From: Pectobacterium sp. CFBP8739 | GTDB lineage: Bacteria > Pseudomonadota > Gammaproteobacteria > Enterobacterales > Enterobacteriaceae | DNA: 64,000 bases | NCBI RefSeq assembly: GCF_013449375.1 | Contig: NZ_JACDRR010000028.1 | Location: 41,395-105,394 of the forward strand | Direction: 5' to 3' | In this document: positions 11,365-20,617 of the stretch, piece after piece | Position numbering within the stretch: the first letter of the stretch is position 1 | Layout of the letters: every line of letters begins with the position of its first letter | The notes under the pieces: model-generated | The model's database searches: none | What the model saw: only the letters and a program-made list of their open reading frames with translations | Told to the model about the DNA's origin: nothing | Translations under genes and position numbers: made by a program

Positions 11365-12789
11365 TCAATGACGGATCATGATATGGCGCACGATGGTGTA
11401 ATCCTCTAGACCGTACATCGACATATCTTTGCCGTAGCCTGACAGTTTCTGCCCGCCGTGCGGCATTTCGCTCACCAGCATAAAGTGGGTATTCACCCAG
11501 GTACAGCCGTACTGTAGACAGGCGGCCAGACGGTGAGCCCGCCCGATATCGCGCGTCCAGACCGACGAGGCCAGTCCGTAATGCGAGGCATTCGCCCAGC
11601 CAATCACTTGCACTTCATCATCAAACGGTGTGATAGAGATTACAGGGCCAAACACCTCTTTCTGTACGATCTCGTCTTCCTGCTTCGCGCCCGCCAGCAC
11701 CGTGGGTTGGAAGTAAAATCCCTGCCCTTTCACTCGATCGCCACCGGTCACCACTGTAATATGCGGCAGCGCTTTAGCGCGTTCGACAAACTCCACCACA
11801 CGTTCCAGTTGCTGCTCAGTAATCAGCGGCCCCAGTTCGGTGGTTTCATCATGCGGATCGCCCATTTTCAGCGTCGCCACCGCCTTGCCTAATGCTTCCA
11901 CGACCTTATCGTAGACGGCACGCTGCACATACAGCCGACAGGCGGCGGTACAATCTTGCCCCGCATTGTAGAAACCGAAGCTGCGGATTCCGTCAACGAC
12001 TTGCTCGATATCCGCATCGTCGAAAACAATCACCGGCGCTTTGCCGCCAAGTTCCATGTGCGTCCGTTTTACGCTCGAGGCAGTATGCGACAGAATATGC
12101 GCGCCGGTCGCAATCGAGCCTGTCAGCGACACCATGTTCACTTTCTCATGCCCCGTCAGCGCATCGCCGATGTCTGCACCACGCCCGAACACGATATTCA
12201 CCACACCAGCGGGCAGTATCTCCGCCAGCAGATGTGCCAGATAGAACGTGGTGAGCGGGGTTTGCTCCGCCGGTTTCAGCACCACACAGTTTCCCGCCGC
12301 CAGCGCCGGTGCCAGCTTCCACGACGCCATCATCAGCGGGTAGTTCCACGGGGCGATAGACGCCACCACGCCAACCGGATCACGGCGGATCATGGAGGTA
12401 TGTCCTTCAAGATATTCCCCCGCCGCCGAACCGCTCAGGCAGCGCGCCGCGCCGGCAAAAAAACGAAACACATCAGCGACCGCAGGCACTTCATCATTCA
12501 GCGCCGCATGATAGGGTTTGCCGCAGTTTAACGATTCAAGTTTGGCAAACGCCTCGGCGTGTTCTTCAATGGTATCGGCAATCTGTAGCAATAGCGTCGC
12601 GCGCGTTTTCGGCGTGGTCTGTCCCCAGTGTGAAAAAGCGGACTCGGCAGCCAGAACCGCTGCATCAACCTGGTGCAGATCGGCCTGCGCAATGGCGGCA
12701 ATTTGTTCTCCCGTCGCGGGATTGAATACTGGCAACGCTTCACCTTTCCCTGCTACCAGCTTGCCTTCTATCAGTAATTTGTCGTGCAT
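11365..12789 (-). CDS. patD: Gamma-aminobutyraldehyde dehydrogenase
   Basis: This 474-residue NAD-dependent aldehyde dehydrogenase oxidises 4-aminobutanal to GABA (EC 1.2.1.19), the step after PatA. It matches remembered E. coli YdcW (PatD) along its whole length. The catalytic Cys lies in [11 protein letters not shown], the general-base Glu in HMELGGKAP, and the cofactor site in LTGSIATG. Its position beside patA gives a compact two-gene route from putrescine to GABA; in E. coli the two genes are far apart. It has its own sigma-54 type promoter, so the two genes can be transcribed separately but together under nitrogen limitation. Confidence 0.93.
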   Translation of the reverse strand: MHDKLLIEGKLVAGKGEALPVFNPATGEQIAAIAQADLHQVDAAVLAAESAFSHWGQTTPKTRATLLLQIADTIEEHAEAFAKLESLNCGKPYHAALNDEVPAVADVFRFFAGAARCLSGSAAGEYLEGHTSMIRRDPVGVVASIAPWNYPLMMASWKLAPALAAGNCVVLKPAEQTPLTTFYLAHLLAEILPAGVVNIVFGRGADIGDALTGHEKVNMVSLTGSIATGAHILSHTASSVKRTHMELGGKAPVIVFDDADIEQVVDGIRSFGFYNAGQDCTAACRLYVQRAVYDKVVEALGKAVATLKMGDPHDETTELGPLITEQQLERVVEFVERAKALPHITVVTGGDRVKGQGFYFQPTVLAGAKQEDEIVQKEVFGPVISITPFDDEVQVIGWANASHYGLASSVWTRDIGRAHRLAACLQYGCTWVNTHFMLVSEMPHGGQKLSGYGKDMSMYGLEDYTIVRHIMIRH

Positions 12790-12848
12790 ACATTTTCCTT
12801 ACAGAGAGAAAACCGTCGTATCTTTCACCACTATCTGTAAAATGTCTG

Positions 12849-12864
12849 TGCAAAAAACCTGCCA
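12849..12864 (-). promoter_or_regulatory. Sigma-54 type promoter of patD
   Basis: On the minus strand TGGCAGGTTTTTTGCA matches TGGCACG-N4-TTGCA at all but one defined position, with GG and GC at the correct 10-base gap. The predicted leader before the ATG at 12789 is about 50 bases. Confidence 0.78.
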
Positions 12865-13003
12865 CCTTATGTTTGATAACTCATCGATGTTTGATAACCC
12901 ATCGCTTCCCTGACAGGCGATATCCTGCAAGATAAGTGTAGTCGATGGCGAAAATCCGCCAATCTGAAGAAGATTTAACTCTGCTTTTCGCTGCGGCATA
13001 TGT

Positions 13004-13022
13004 GATAATAATTATCAATTAC
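13004..13022. promoter_or_regulatory. Fur box upstream of hasI
   Basis: GATAATAATTATCAATTAC matches the 19-base Fur consensus at 14 positions. It lies about 160 bases before hasI and would make the sigma factor iron-repressed, as known for hasI of Serratia. Confidence 0.7.
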
Positions 13023-13072
13023 ATTAAATTTATTATTCAGGGCTTTACCCTTCGTCGTCAACAGACAGTACC

Positions 13073-13108
13073 GTGCATTGTTATGGCCAGTGCTGTGCAT
13101 TGTTATGG
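13073..13108. repeat. Pair of 14-base direct repeats before hasI
   Basis: GTGCATTGTTATGG occurs twice, at 13073-13086 and 13095-13108. The start-to-start distance is 22 bases, about two helical turns, so both copies face the same side of the DNA. This is the usual geometry of a regulator binding two sites, but no known regulator is recognised. Confidence 0.7.
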
Positions 13109-13181
13109 AGAACGCGGTGACAAGGGAAAGAGGTTCTGTTACCGCAGAGTCGGCGGGAAGGTCACCTGACGGGACGTTGGC

Positions 13182-13691
13182 ATGTCAGAGTCTGAACTCA
13201 GAATGCTGTTCAACCACTATGCAGAACGGTTAGAACGCTATCTTAATCATAAACTGCGCGACCCTCAGGCAGCAGCCGATCTGGTGCAAGAGAGTTTTTT
13301 ACGGTTGGCGCAACGGCTGGAACAGCAGAATGATGTAGACGACAAGAAGGCATATCTCTATAAGACAGCAAATAACTTGCTGCTCGACCATGTCCGCCAC
13401 CAACAACGCTGGCAGATGGCGGCATCCGTTGACGATACGGAGGCGGCGCTGGAATACCTGCCGGATGCCGCGCCCCAGCTCGATCAAACGGCCATCGCCC
13501 AACAGGAACTGGAGCGTCTGGCAAACGTACTGGCGACGCTGCCTGAACGCACGCAACTGATATTTCATCTGCACCGGTTTGAACACATGACGCAGACGCA
13601 AATTGCTCAGCAGTTGGAAATTTCCCTCAGCACCGTAGAGAAACATCTTGCCATGACGCTGCACGCGATGATGACGAGTCGCGCCTCGTGA
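13182..13691 (+). CDS. hasI: ECF sigma factor of the heme hemophore system
   Basis: This 169-residue protein is a FecI-group sigma-70 factor with region 2 (about 5-75, including the DLVQESFLRLAQRL helix) and region 4 (about 105-160, helix-turn-helix TQTQIAQQLEISLSTVEKHL). It is expected to direct RNA polymerase to hasS and hasR when heme-loaded HasA binds HasR. The gene order hasI-hasS-hasR-hasA is that of Serratia marcescens. A Fur box upstream ties it to iron starvation. The ATG follows a weakly purine-rich stretch, and no better start is visible. Confidence 0.88.
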   Translation: MSESELRMLFNHYAERLERYLNHKLRDPQAAADLVQESFLRLAQRLEQQNDVDDKKAYLYKTANNLLLDHVRHQQRWQMAASVDDTEAALEYLPDAAPQLDQTAIAQQELERLANVLATLPERTQLIFHLHRFEHMTQTQIAQQLEISLSTVEKHLAMTLHAMMTSRAS

Positions 13692-13743
13692 AAGCGATCA
13701 TTATCATGAAAAGCGTCGACCACCATGAAATAATCACAAATTA

Positions 13744-13781
13744 TTTACGGGTTTATTGCCGCCAGACGTCTACCTATTTAG
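13744..13781 (+). promoter_or_regulatory. Predicted HasI-dependent promoter of hasS
   Basis: TTTACGGGTT is followed by 13 bases and then CGTCT, then 4 bases and ATTTAG. The same blocks at the same spacing occur before hasR at 14881. CGTC is a common -10 element of ECF sigma factors. In Serratia, hasS is known to be transcribed under HasI, which fits. Confidence 0.72.
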
Positions 13782-13808
13782 AGACCCCACACACTCCAGG
13801 CCTACGAC

Positions 13809-14762
13809 ATGAACGATTATCCCCCTGAAATCCAGCAGCAGGCAGTACGCTGGGCTATACGTTTGGCCGAAGCGCCGCTGGACGATGAACAGGAACGGGC
13901 ATTCCAGCACTGGCTGGCACAGGACCTGCGCCATAGCCACGCGTTGGAACAGGCAGGGAGGCTCTGGCATGGGCTCGGGTCGCTCAGCGCTGAGCAAAAA
14001 CAAGTGCTGCAACCACAGCCGCCAACTACATTGCCTCTCAGACGTGTTAACCGTATGACTCAGTGGAAAATTGCGGCTTTATTGCTGCTGGGTTTCAGTC
14101 TCGGCACAACCTGGATTTCCGATGGCATCCTCATGTTACGTTCGGACTATCGTGCCGACCATCAGATTAAACAGGTTACGCTACCGGACGGCAGTAAAGT
14201 CGATATGGATGCGGGCAGCGCCATTTCGCTCGCCTATACCCCGCAAGAGCGGCGCGTCACGCTGCTGCAAGGTTCCGCCTGGTTCACCGTCGCCCCAACA
14301 ACCACTCAGGAAAAACGCCCTTTCTTGGTTGATGCTGCATCAGGCACCACACAGGCGCTAGGCACGCAGTTCATCGTGCAAACGTCATCACAGACCACGA
14401 CCGTCGGCGTGGTGGAACACAGTGTACAGGTCACGGCAAGCGGGCAATCATTGCAGCTTGATGAGCAACAGGCGGCACGCTACACAGAACAAGAGATGAC
14501 TCGCCTCCCCAGTTGGAATAGCCGTGAGCGCGGCGACTGGCGGCGCGGCATGTTGATCTTTGATCAACAGCCGTTGGCGGTCGTGATCGCGCGTATCAAT
14601 CAGTATCGCGCTGGCACGATCGTCATCCCTACATCAGCGCTGCGCCAGCGTCAGGTCAGCGGCATTTTTTCACTGAACGAACTGGATGGCGCATTGCAAA
14701 CCATCGCCACCGAACTGGGTGCCAAAACCGTTTCACTCCCCGGCGTCACCGTTCTGTACTGA
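13809..14762 (+). CDS. hasS: FecR-family anti-sigma factor / signal transducer
   Basis: This 317-residue protein has the FecR plan: a cytoplasmic N-terminal part with a DUF4880-like region (about 10-50), one membrane segment (about 86-108) and a periplasmic FecR domain (about 115-205). The HasR signalling domain would contact the C-terminal part. It should hold HasI inactive until heme-HasA docks on HasR. It lies 117 bases behind hasI, with its own predicted HasI promoter in the gap, which is how Serratia hasS is arranged. Confidence 0.88.
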   Translation: MNDYPPEIQQQAVRWAIRLAEAPLDDEQERAFQHWLAQDLRHSHALEQAGRLWHGLGSLSAEQKQVLQPQPPTTLPLRRVNRMTQWKIAALLLLGFSLGTTWISDGILMLRSDYRADHQIKQVTLPDGSKVDMDAGSAISLAYTPQERRVTLLQGSAWFTVAPTTTQEKRPFLVDAASGTTQALGTQFIVQTSSQTTTVGVVEHSVQVTASGQSLQLDEQQAARYTEQEMTRLPSWNSRERGDWRRGMLIFDQQPLAVVIARINQYRAGTIVIPTSALRQRQVSGIFSLNELDGALQTIATELGAKTVSLPGVTVLY

Positions 14763-14880
14763 TCTCTTTCTTCCCTGTCTTCCCCATCCCCGCCACGCCG
14801 CTCAGGCGTGGCGCTCTCTCATAAACGCCCTTTACGTTCACAAGGACGCAACGCGCCGGAGAAAAAAATTTAAATATTTT

Positions 14881-14918
14881 TTTACGGGTTCTGTCTTCTC
14901 AGCCGTCTTCATATTTAG
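14881..14918 (+). promoter_or_regulatory. Predicted HasI-dependent promoter of hasR
   Basis: TTTACGGGTT, 13 bases, CGTCT, 4 bases, ATTTAG repeats the hasS promoter exactly in blocks and spacing, while the spacer sequence differs. That pattern suggests selection on -35 and -10 elements rather than recent duplication. Confidence 0.75.
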
Positions 14919-14936
14919 GTAATGATTTTTATTATC
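14918..14936. promoter_or_regulatory. Fur box overlapping the hasR transcription start region
   Basis: GGTAATGATTTTTATTATC matches the Fur consensus at 15 of 19 positions. It starts at the end of the predicted HasI promoter, so Fur bound there would block initiation. Confidence 0.7.
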
Positions 14937-15001
14937 ATTTCCATTAATAAAAAAGGGCTAATTATCCCTTTGTTTATTAATGCTTATTGATGATTTGACG
15001 A

Positions 15002-17698
15002 ATGGCAGACCAGGTAAAAATGTTTAAAAGAACACAACAGCAAGACAACCGCTTGTTACAACGTAATCCACTTTCTCTTGCCGTTGGCATCGCACTGTCG
15101 TTGTCTGGCTCACTCCACTCTGTGCACGCGGAAACGCTGGCCGCCAGCGTTCAGGAAGCGGCCCATCAGAGCTCCGCCTTTTCCATCAGCGCGCAGCCGT
15201 TGAGCAGCGCGTTGCTGCGTTTCGCCGAACAGGCGGGGCTACAGGTCTTTTTTGCCGACGTCAAACTGGAAAATATGCAAGCCACCGCGCTTCAGGGTCG
15301 TTTCGCTCCCGAGCAAGGATTGCGACAGTTGATCGGCGCTAATCCCGTTGATTTCCAGATCGGCAGCAACGGCGTGATTACTCTGCGCCCCCGTTCAGTC
15401 AATGTCGATACGGTAAAAATAGATGACGTGATGACGGTACGCGCCTTTACCGTCGCCAACCCAGGTGACTGGATCTACGAACAACCACGCGCGATTAGCG
15501 TTATTTCACGCGAGCAGATGGATAACCGCCCTTCCCGCCATGCCGCCGATCTGCTGGAGCAGTCCGCTGGCGTTTACTCCAGCGTCAGCCAGCAGGACCC
15601 GTCGCTGTCGGTCAACATCCGCGGCATACAGGACTTCGGCCGCGTGAATATGAACATCGACGGCGTACGACAGAATTTTCAAAAAACCGGCTACGGCCAG
15701 CGCAATGGACAGATGTATATCGACTCAGAGCTGCTCTCCAGTGCAACGATTGAAAAAGGCGCGACAAACGTGATGGGCAGCGCGGGCACGTTGGGTGGCG
15801 TCGCTACATTTAATACCGTCAGCGCCCACGATTTTCTCGCTCCGGGTAAAGAGCTGGGCGGAAAACTGCATGCCAGCACCGGCGACAACGGAACGCATTT
15901 TATCGGCAGTGGGGTTCTCGCGCTCGGTAACGAAAGCGGCGATATTCTGGTCGGTGCCAGCGAACGTCATCTGGGCGACTACTGGCCGGGCAATGATGGC
16001 AACCTCGGTAATATCCGTATCCCGGGCAATTCAACTCATTATGAAGAGTGGGCCAATAACTTAAAGCATCAAAAAGTGACCAGCGCAGCTTATACCATGC
16101 ACTCACGGCTGGCGAAAATCGGCTGGAATCTGCCCGCTAACCAGCGCTTCCAGCTCAGCTATATGCAAACGCAAACCGCTTCTGAAAATGTCGGGACGTT
16201 ATCCAACCTTTCCAATACCGAACTGGGTTGGAAGGCCAGCGGACATAGCGAGATTATGGCGCGCAGTACAGCGTTGGATTACAGCCTGAAACCAGACGAC
16301 CAGCACTGGCTGGATTTTAAGTCCAAGATTTATTACGCCGATACCCATAACGACACCGATAACTATGCTATCTCTAATAACAGCGCCTATCACGAAAGCA
16401 CGCGGCTGCGCACCTACGGGGTGCAAGCGCAGAATACCTCGACGCTGTGGCAGCAGGGCACGCACGATCTGAAAGCCGACTACGGGCTGGATTTCTATTA
16501 CGACAAGATCACGACGGACAGCACCAATAGCACGGCCAGTAACGCCACCCCAGAAGGGAACCGAGCGATGGCCAGCCTGTTCGCGAACCTGACTTACGCC
16601 TACGACGAGTGGGTCACGCTGCAAGGCGGCCTGCGTTACGATCGCTACCGGTTACGCGGTACCACCAGCATCAGCTATCGGGAAATCCCCTATACTGTCG
16701 CGGATCCCTGTAAGGAAGGGTCAATCGCACGTTGCCCCGCGTTCGTCACCACGACACAGAATTGGAATATTGACGACGAGCACGGCAAGCTTTCCCCAAC
16801 ACTGTTTGCTGGCGTTCGTCCTGGCGTTGAGTGGCTACAACTGTTCACCAGCTACGGCCTGTCCTGGCGTCCGCCGTCAGTCAGCGAAACCTTTGCCAAC
16901 GGCACCTACAGCGCGGGCAATTATTACCTGTATCCGAATCCCAATCTCAAGCCAGAACGCTCTCGCGCCTGGGAAGTCGGGTTCAATATTCAGCAACCCG
17001 ACCTGCTGTTGGATGGCGATAGGCTGGTCACCAAGGTGTCCTACTTCGATACACGGATAAACAACTACATCAGCCTGAACGGCGCTAGAACAAAGCCAGG
17101 TTATCAAGGCGAATCCCTCAGCAATTCTGTGTTCCAAAACAATCTGGTGAAGAGCCGTTTCCGTGGCATCGAGTACCAATTGAATTACGATGCGGGCTTT
17201 TTGTATGTCGATGCCACCTATACCCACATGTTTGGCAATAACGATTTCTGTGCGCCGATGGCTTGGATGGGGGGTGTCACGGCTGTCGGAGGCACTCGAA
17301 AAAACTATTACTCCACGCCAGTTGATACCACCGCCAGTGATTTCACTTGTCAGAAAACGCTGTTATTCAGCAACGCCGCCTATCTGCCTGGTGATCGTGG
17401 CTCCGTCACGCTGGGGACGCGCGTCTTCGATCGCAAACTGGATATGGGAGTGACAATGCGCTTCGCACCCGGCTATCAGGATGCAGCCGCACCGGCCAAC
17501 TCCGCCTACTTAGCCGACTGGCCCAAATATGAAGTTTACGATCTGTACGCCAGCTATCGTCTGACTGACAGCCTGACGGTACGTGGCTCCGTCGAAAATA
17601 TCGCTAACCGTACTTACATCGTGAGCTATGGCGAATCACTGGGTTACACACCAAGCCGAGGGAGAACGGTGCAGGCTGGCGTGGAGTACCGATTCTAA
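15002..17698 (+). CDS. hasR: TonB-dependent hemophore/heme receptor
   Basis: This 898-residue outer-membrane receptor takes heme from HasA and imports it. After a signal peptide (cleavage probably near VHAETLA, about residue 44) comes an STN signalling domain (about 60-125) that talks to HasS, then a TonB-box region (near IDDVMTV), a plug domain (about 150-270) and a beta-barrel ending in the aromatic residue of GVEYRF. The length is almost that of Serratia HasR (899). The signalling domain fits the hasI/hasS pair upstream. hasA follows after 117 bases. Confidence 0.93.
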   Translation: MADQVKMFKRTQQQDNRLLQRNPLSLAVGIALSLSGSLHSVHAETLAASVQEAAHQSSAFSISAQPLSSALLRFAEQAGLQVFFADVKLENMQATALQGRFAPEQGLRQLIGANPVDFQIGSNGVITLRPRSVNVDTVKIDDVMTVRAFTVANPGDWIYEQPRAISVISREQMDNRPSRHAADLLEQSAGVYSSVSQQDPSLSVNIRGIQDFGRVNMNIDGVRQNFQKTGYGQRNGQMYIDSELLSSATIEKGATNVMGSAGTLGGVATFNTVSAHDFLAPGKELGGKLHASTGDNGTHFIGSGVLALGNESGDILVGASERHLGDYWPGNDGNLGNIRIPGNSTHYEEWANNLKHQKVTSAAYTMHSRLAKIGWNLPANQRFQLSYMQTQTASENVGTLSNLSNTELGWKASGHSEIMARSTALDYSLKPDDQHWLDFKSKIYYADTHNDTDNYAISNNSAYHESTRLRTYGVQAQNTSTLWQQGTHDLKADYGLDFYYDKITTDSTNSTASNATPEGNRAMASLFANLTYAYDEWVTLQGGLRYDRYRLRGTTSISYREIPYTVADPCKEGSIARCPAFVTTTQNWNIDDEHGKLSPTLFAGVRPGVEWLQLFTSYGLSWRPPSVSETFANGTYSAGNYYLYPNPNLKPERSRAWEVGFNIQQPDLLLDGDRLVTKVSYFDTRINNYISLNGARTKPGYQGESLSNSVFQNNLVKSRFRGIEYQLNYDAGFLYVDATYTHMFGNNDFCAPMAWMGGVTAVGGTRKNYYSTPVDTTASDFTCQKTLLFSNAAYLPGDRGSVTLGTRVFDRKLDMGVTMRFAPGYQDAAAPANSAYLADWPKYEVYDLYASYRLTDSLTVRGSVENIANRTYIVSYGESLGYTPSRGRTVQAGVEYRF

Positions 17699-17732
17699 TA
17701 TCTCTGTTTCCCCATGCGGGAGGCAGGAAAAC

Positions 17733-17760
17733 AAAGGGGATGGGATGGCTCATCCTCTTT
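17733..17760 (+). other. Hairpin between hasR and hasA
   Basis: AAAGGGGATG pairs with CATCCTCTTT (one G-U pair) across an 8-base loop. It lacks a long T-run. It could be a weak terminator or a processing site that lets hasA mRNA differ in amount from hasR mRNA. Confidence 0.4.
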
Positions 17761-17815
17761 CACGACAGACACGGATGACCGTGCCTGTCGATCGTTAGTT
17801 AATGAGGAATCTACT

Positions 17816-18433
17816 ATGAGTTTTGCAATTACCTACGATGCCTACTATGCCAATTACAGCATTGCCAGCTACCTGACTGAATGGTCAGCAGCGTTTGGTG
17901 ACGTTAATCATACCGCCGGTAACACTCAAGTCGGCGGCAATAATACTGGGGGCTTTTACGGCGGCGATACCTTTATAGATGGCACTCAATATGCGATCAC
18001 GAGTACGCAGAACGATTTCTCCGCGCTCATTGTCGGCGGCGATCTAACCTATAGCCTCTTTTCTCCTCCCGCTCACACCTTGTACGGCGATCTGGATACC
18101 CTGTCATTCGGTAACGTTCTGCAAGGCGGCACCACGGCGGGTACCGCATATTCTCTTCTAGAGCCAGAAGTGACCTTCAGCGGGCTGGATCTCTCTACCG
18201 ATATCGCTAATCTGACGGTTAGCGATCGCGGCGTGGTGCATGACGTGATTTACGGTCTGATGAGCGGTCAGGTTCAGCCACTGCTGGACGCGCTGAGTAA
18301 TGCGGGTATCGACATCAATGCGAGCCTGGATAGCCTGAGCTTCGCGACGGCGACCTCCGATGCCGCACTTTCTGCGGATACCGTGGTTGACATCGTTGGC
18401 GTCGCCGAAACGGCTGATCTGCTGGCGGCATAA
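17816..18433 (+). CDS. hasA: Secreted hemophore HasA
   Basis: This 205-residue protein is secreted without an N-terminal signal peptide through HasDE, captures heme outside the cell and hands it to HasR. It aligns well with remembered Serratia HasA (188 residues). The two heme ligands are present: His32 in GDVNHT and Tyr79 in GGDLTYSLF, with the supporting His87 in PPAHTLYG. The C-terminal ADLLAA resembles the type I secretion signal of HasA. The frame is open from 17714, but the ATG at 17816 has a GAGGAAT ribosome-binding site and matches the family start. Confidence 0.95.
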   Translation: MSFAITYDAYYANYSIASYLTEWSAAFGDVNHTAGNTQVGGNNTGGFYGGDTFIDGTQYAITSTQNDFSALIVGGDLTYSLFSPPAHTLYGDLDTLSFGNVLQGGTTAGTAYSLLEPEVTFSGLDLSTDIANLTVSDRGVVHDVIYGLMSGQVQPLLDALSNAGIDINASLDSLSFATATSDAALSADTVVDIVGVAETADLLAA

Positions 18434-18435
18434 GA

Positions 18436-18467
18436 AAACGGCTAAAAGATGACGCTTTTAGCCGTTT
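18436..18467 (+). terminator. Strong hairpin after hasA (attenuating terminator or 3' stabiliser)
   Basis: AAACGGCTAAAAG pairs perfectly over 13 bases with CTTTTAGCCGTTT across a 6-base loop, just past the hasA stop. Only three T end the stem, so read-through into hasDE is likely. The result would be much more hasA than secretion mRNA. Confidence 0.65.
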
Positions 18468-18475
18468 GAGTGAAC

Positions 18476-18567
18476 ACCGTCGCGGTACGGAGAGAATAGA
18501 GATACCCTGAATATTTCGCGTTACACGGATGCAGCGTGAAGTATGACGGGCACGGCACCGCGACGGT
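18476..18567. repeat. ERIC-derived remnant within an inverted repeat between hasA and hasD
   Basis: Bases 18503-18552 join the two ends of an ERIC element (TACCCTGAATATTTC at the left, GTGAAGTATGACGGGCA at the right) and lack its central stem-loop. A perfect 11-base inverted repeat (ACCGTCGCGGT at 18476, ACCGCGACGGT at 18557) flanks it and would fold the remnant into a closed structure in the has mRNA. Compare the full element at 62378-62502. Confidence 0.65.
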
Positions 18568-18693
18568 CTAGTGAGTGTAATAACCGTTGGCAAACCGCGT
18601 CAATAGCGGTACGGCTAACCGTTTTCCCCTCTTCCACCTTGTGGGGTACACCACGGTGAGAACGATGGCACGTTATTGAAGAAGGAACCTCCC

Positions 18694-20553
18694 ATGCCCG
18701 CATCTCATCCGGCTTCATCAGGCAGAGAAATTATCGACGCGCTGGCCGCCTACCGTCAGGGATTTTGGGGAATTGGCCTGTTCAGCGCCGTCATCAATCT
18801 TCTGATGCTGGCACCAGCGATTTATATGCTTCAGGTTTATGATCGCGTATTACCTTCCAGCAGCACCATGACGCTGGCGATGCTGACGATCATTATGCTG
18901 GGCCTGTTCTTACTGATGGGATTACTGGAATGGATACGCAGCGCCGTGGTGATCCGCCTCGGTACGCAGATGGACATGCGCCTGAATCAGCGCATCTACA
19001 ATGCAGCGTTTGAAAGCAATCTCAGGAACGGCACGGCGACCGCCGGCCAGGCCTTAAACGATCTGACTGCCCTGCGCCAGTTCACAACCGGAAACGCGCT
19101 GTTTGCCTTCTTTGATGCGCCGTGGTTTCCGGTTTATCTGCTGGTGATCTTCTCACTTCATTCCTGGCTAGGCGTGATGGCGTTGGCGGGGGCAATCGTC
19201 CTGATTGTGCTGGCCTGGTTGAATCAAAAACTCACGCGCGAACCCTTGGCCTTAGCCGCACAAAACACCGTTCAGGCGACGCAGCAGGCCAATGCTAACC
19301 TGCGCAACGCCGATGCCATCGAAGCCATGGGAATGCTACCCGCGATGCGTGAACGCTGGCTAATACAGCACAAAGCGTTTCTCTATTATCAGAACATTGC
19401 CAGCGAAAAAAGCGCCAACATTACCTCGCTGACAAAGAGCACCCGACTGGCGCTGCAATCGCTAATGCTGGGGCTGGGCGCGCTGCTGGCCGTCAACGGG
19501 GATATCACCCCCGGCATGATGATTGCCGGATCCATTCTGGTGAGCCGCGTGCTCAGTCCGATTGATCAGATCATTGGCGTCTGGAAACAGTGGATGCAGG
19601 CGCGTCTTGCCTGGCAACGGCTCAATCTCCTGCTCGATACGCATCCGGCGCGCACCGCTGGCATGGCGCTGCCCGCTCCAGAGGGTAAACTTCAGGTGGA
19701 GCAGCTCAGCGCCAACGCGCCCAACACGCGCACGCCTATACTCGCCAATATCACGTTTGACCTGGCGCCCGGCGATGTGCTCGGCGTGTTAGGCCCTTCT
19801 GGCTCGGGTAAATCTACCCTCGCACGCTTACTGGTTGCTGCCATGCCCACTCTCGGTGGCAAAGTCAGACTGGACGGCGCAGACATGCACCAGTGGGACA
19901 AAGGCGATTTGGGCAGCTTTATCGGCTATCTGCCGCAGGACGTCCAGCTTTTCAGCGGGACGATTGCAGAAAACATCGCGCGTTTCACTCAGCCGGATGC
20001 AGAAAAAATCGTTGCCGCCGCCATCACCGCAGGCGTGCACGAGATGATTCTGCGACTACCGCAAGGCTACGATACCCCACTGGGCGAAGGCGGCGCCGGG
20101 CTGTCCGGCGGTCAGAAGCAGCGTGTCGCCCTTGCCAGAGCCATTTACAACCAGCCGCGCCTGATTGTGATGGATGAACCCAATGCCAGCCTCGATGACG
20201 ACGGCGAGAAAGCCTTATTGGCCGCAATTGCCGCCCAGCAGGAGGCCAAGAGCACGCAGGTACTGATCACACATAAACCCGCCCTGCTGTCCTGCGCCAC
20301 TAAGCTGTTAGTCCTGCGCGCCGGACAGATTCAGTATTTCGGCGCAACAGAACAGGTACTGAAAGAGCTACAGCGCGCCAAGCCCGCCACTGCTTCTCTG
20401 ACCAAACCGATGACAAAACCCGCCAGCGCCAAACCTGTACCCGCTAAAACAGCCGACGCCGCCAATGCCTTTACGCCAAAAGAGCCCGGTTCCGCCGGGT
20501 TGAGCATGGTATACCGCGCACCAACGCCACGCCGAGCCGCACCGGATAAATGA
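18694..20553 (+). CDS. hasD: Type I secretion ABC transporter of HasA
   Basis: This 619-residue inner-membrane protein has a six-helix exporter domain (about 20-310) and an ATPase domain (about 330-560) with Walker [10 protein letters not shown], signature LSGGQKQR and Walker B LIVMDEP. It is of the PrtD/HasD type without a C39 peptidase domain. It powers HasA export with HasE and a TolC-like channel. An upstream TTG at 18676 is in frame, but the ATG at 18694 has GAAGGA seven bases before it. The C-terminal 60 residues are rich in Pro, Ala and Lys and look disordered. Confidence 0.92.
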   Translation: MPASHPASSGREIIDALAAYRQGFWGIGLFSAVINLLMLAPAIYMLQVYDRVLPSSSTMTLAMLTIIMLGLFLLMGLLEWIRSAVVIRLGTQMDMRLNQRIYNAAFESNLRNGTATAGQALNDLTALRQFTTGNALFAFFDAPWFPVYLLVIFSLHSWLGVMALAGAIVLIVLAWLNQKLTREPLALAAQNTVQATQQANANLRNADAIEAMGMLPAMRERWLIQHKAFLYYQNIASEKSANITSLTKSTRLALQSLMLGLGALLAVNGDITPGMMIAGSILVSRVLSPIDQIIGVWKQWMQARLAWQRLNLLLDTHPARTAGMALPAPEGKLQVEQLSANAPNTRTPILANITFDLAPGDVLGVLGPSGSGKSTLARLLVAAMPTLGGKVRLDGADMHQWDKGDLGSFIGYLPQDVQLFSGTIAENIARFTQPDAEKIVAAAITAGVHEMILRLPQGYDTPLGEGGAGLSGGQKQRVALARAIYNQPRLIVMDEPNASLDDDGEKALLAAIAAQQEAKSTQVLITHKPALLSCATKLLVLRAGQIQYFGATEQVLKELQRAKPATASLTKPMTKPASAKPVPAKTADAANAFTPKEPGSAGLSMVYRAPTPRRAAPDK

Positions 20554-20617
20554 GGCTCAGTGCATTGATAACAAACGCCTGCCGTCAGAAAAGCATCATG
20601 GAAAGAAGAGGATAATC

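Larger units (their letters stand above)
12790..13181. other. patD-hasI divergent intergenic region
   Basis: This region carries the patD sigma-54 promoter, the hasI Fur box and a helically phased direct repeat. A 74-codon frame across it is not supported as a gene. Confidence 0.7.

Noticed and set aside
12945..13169. A 74-codon plus-strand frame between patD and hasI
   Set aside because: It spans the Fur box and the direct repeat, has no ribosome-binding site and no recognisable protein content.
15002..15021. A later start for hasR at the second ATG (15020)
   Set aside because: Both are possible; neither has a strong ribosome-binding site, and the signal peptide allows either, so the longer form was kept.
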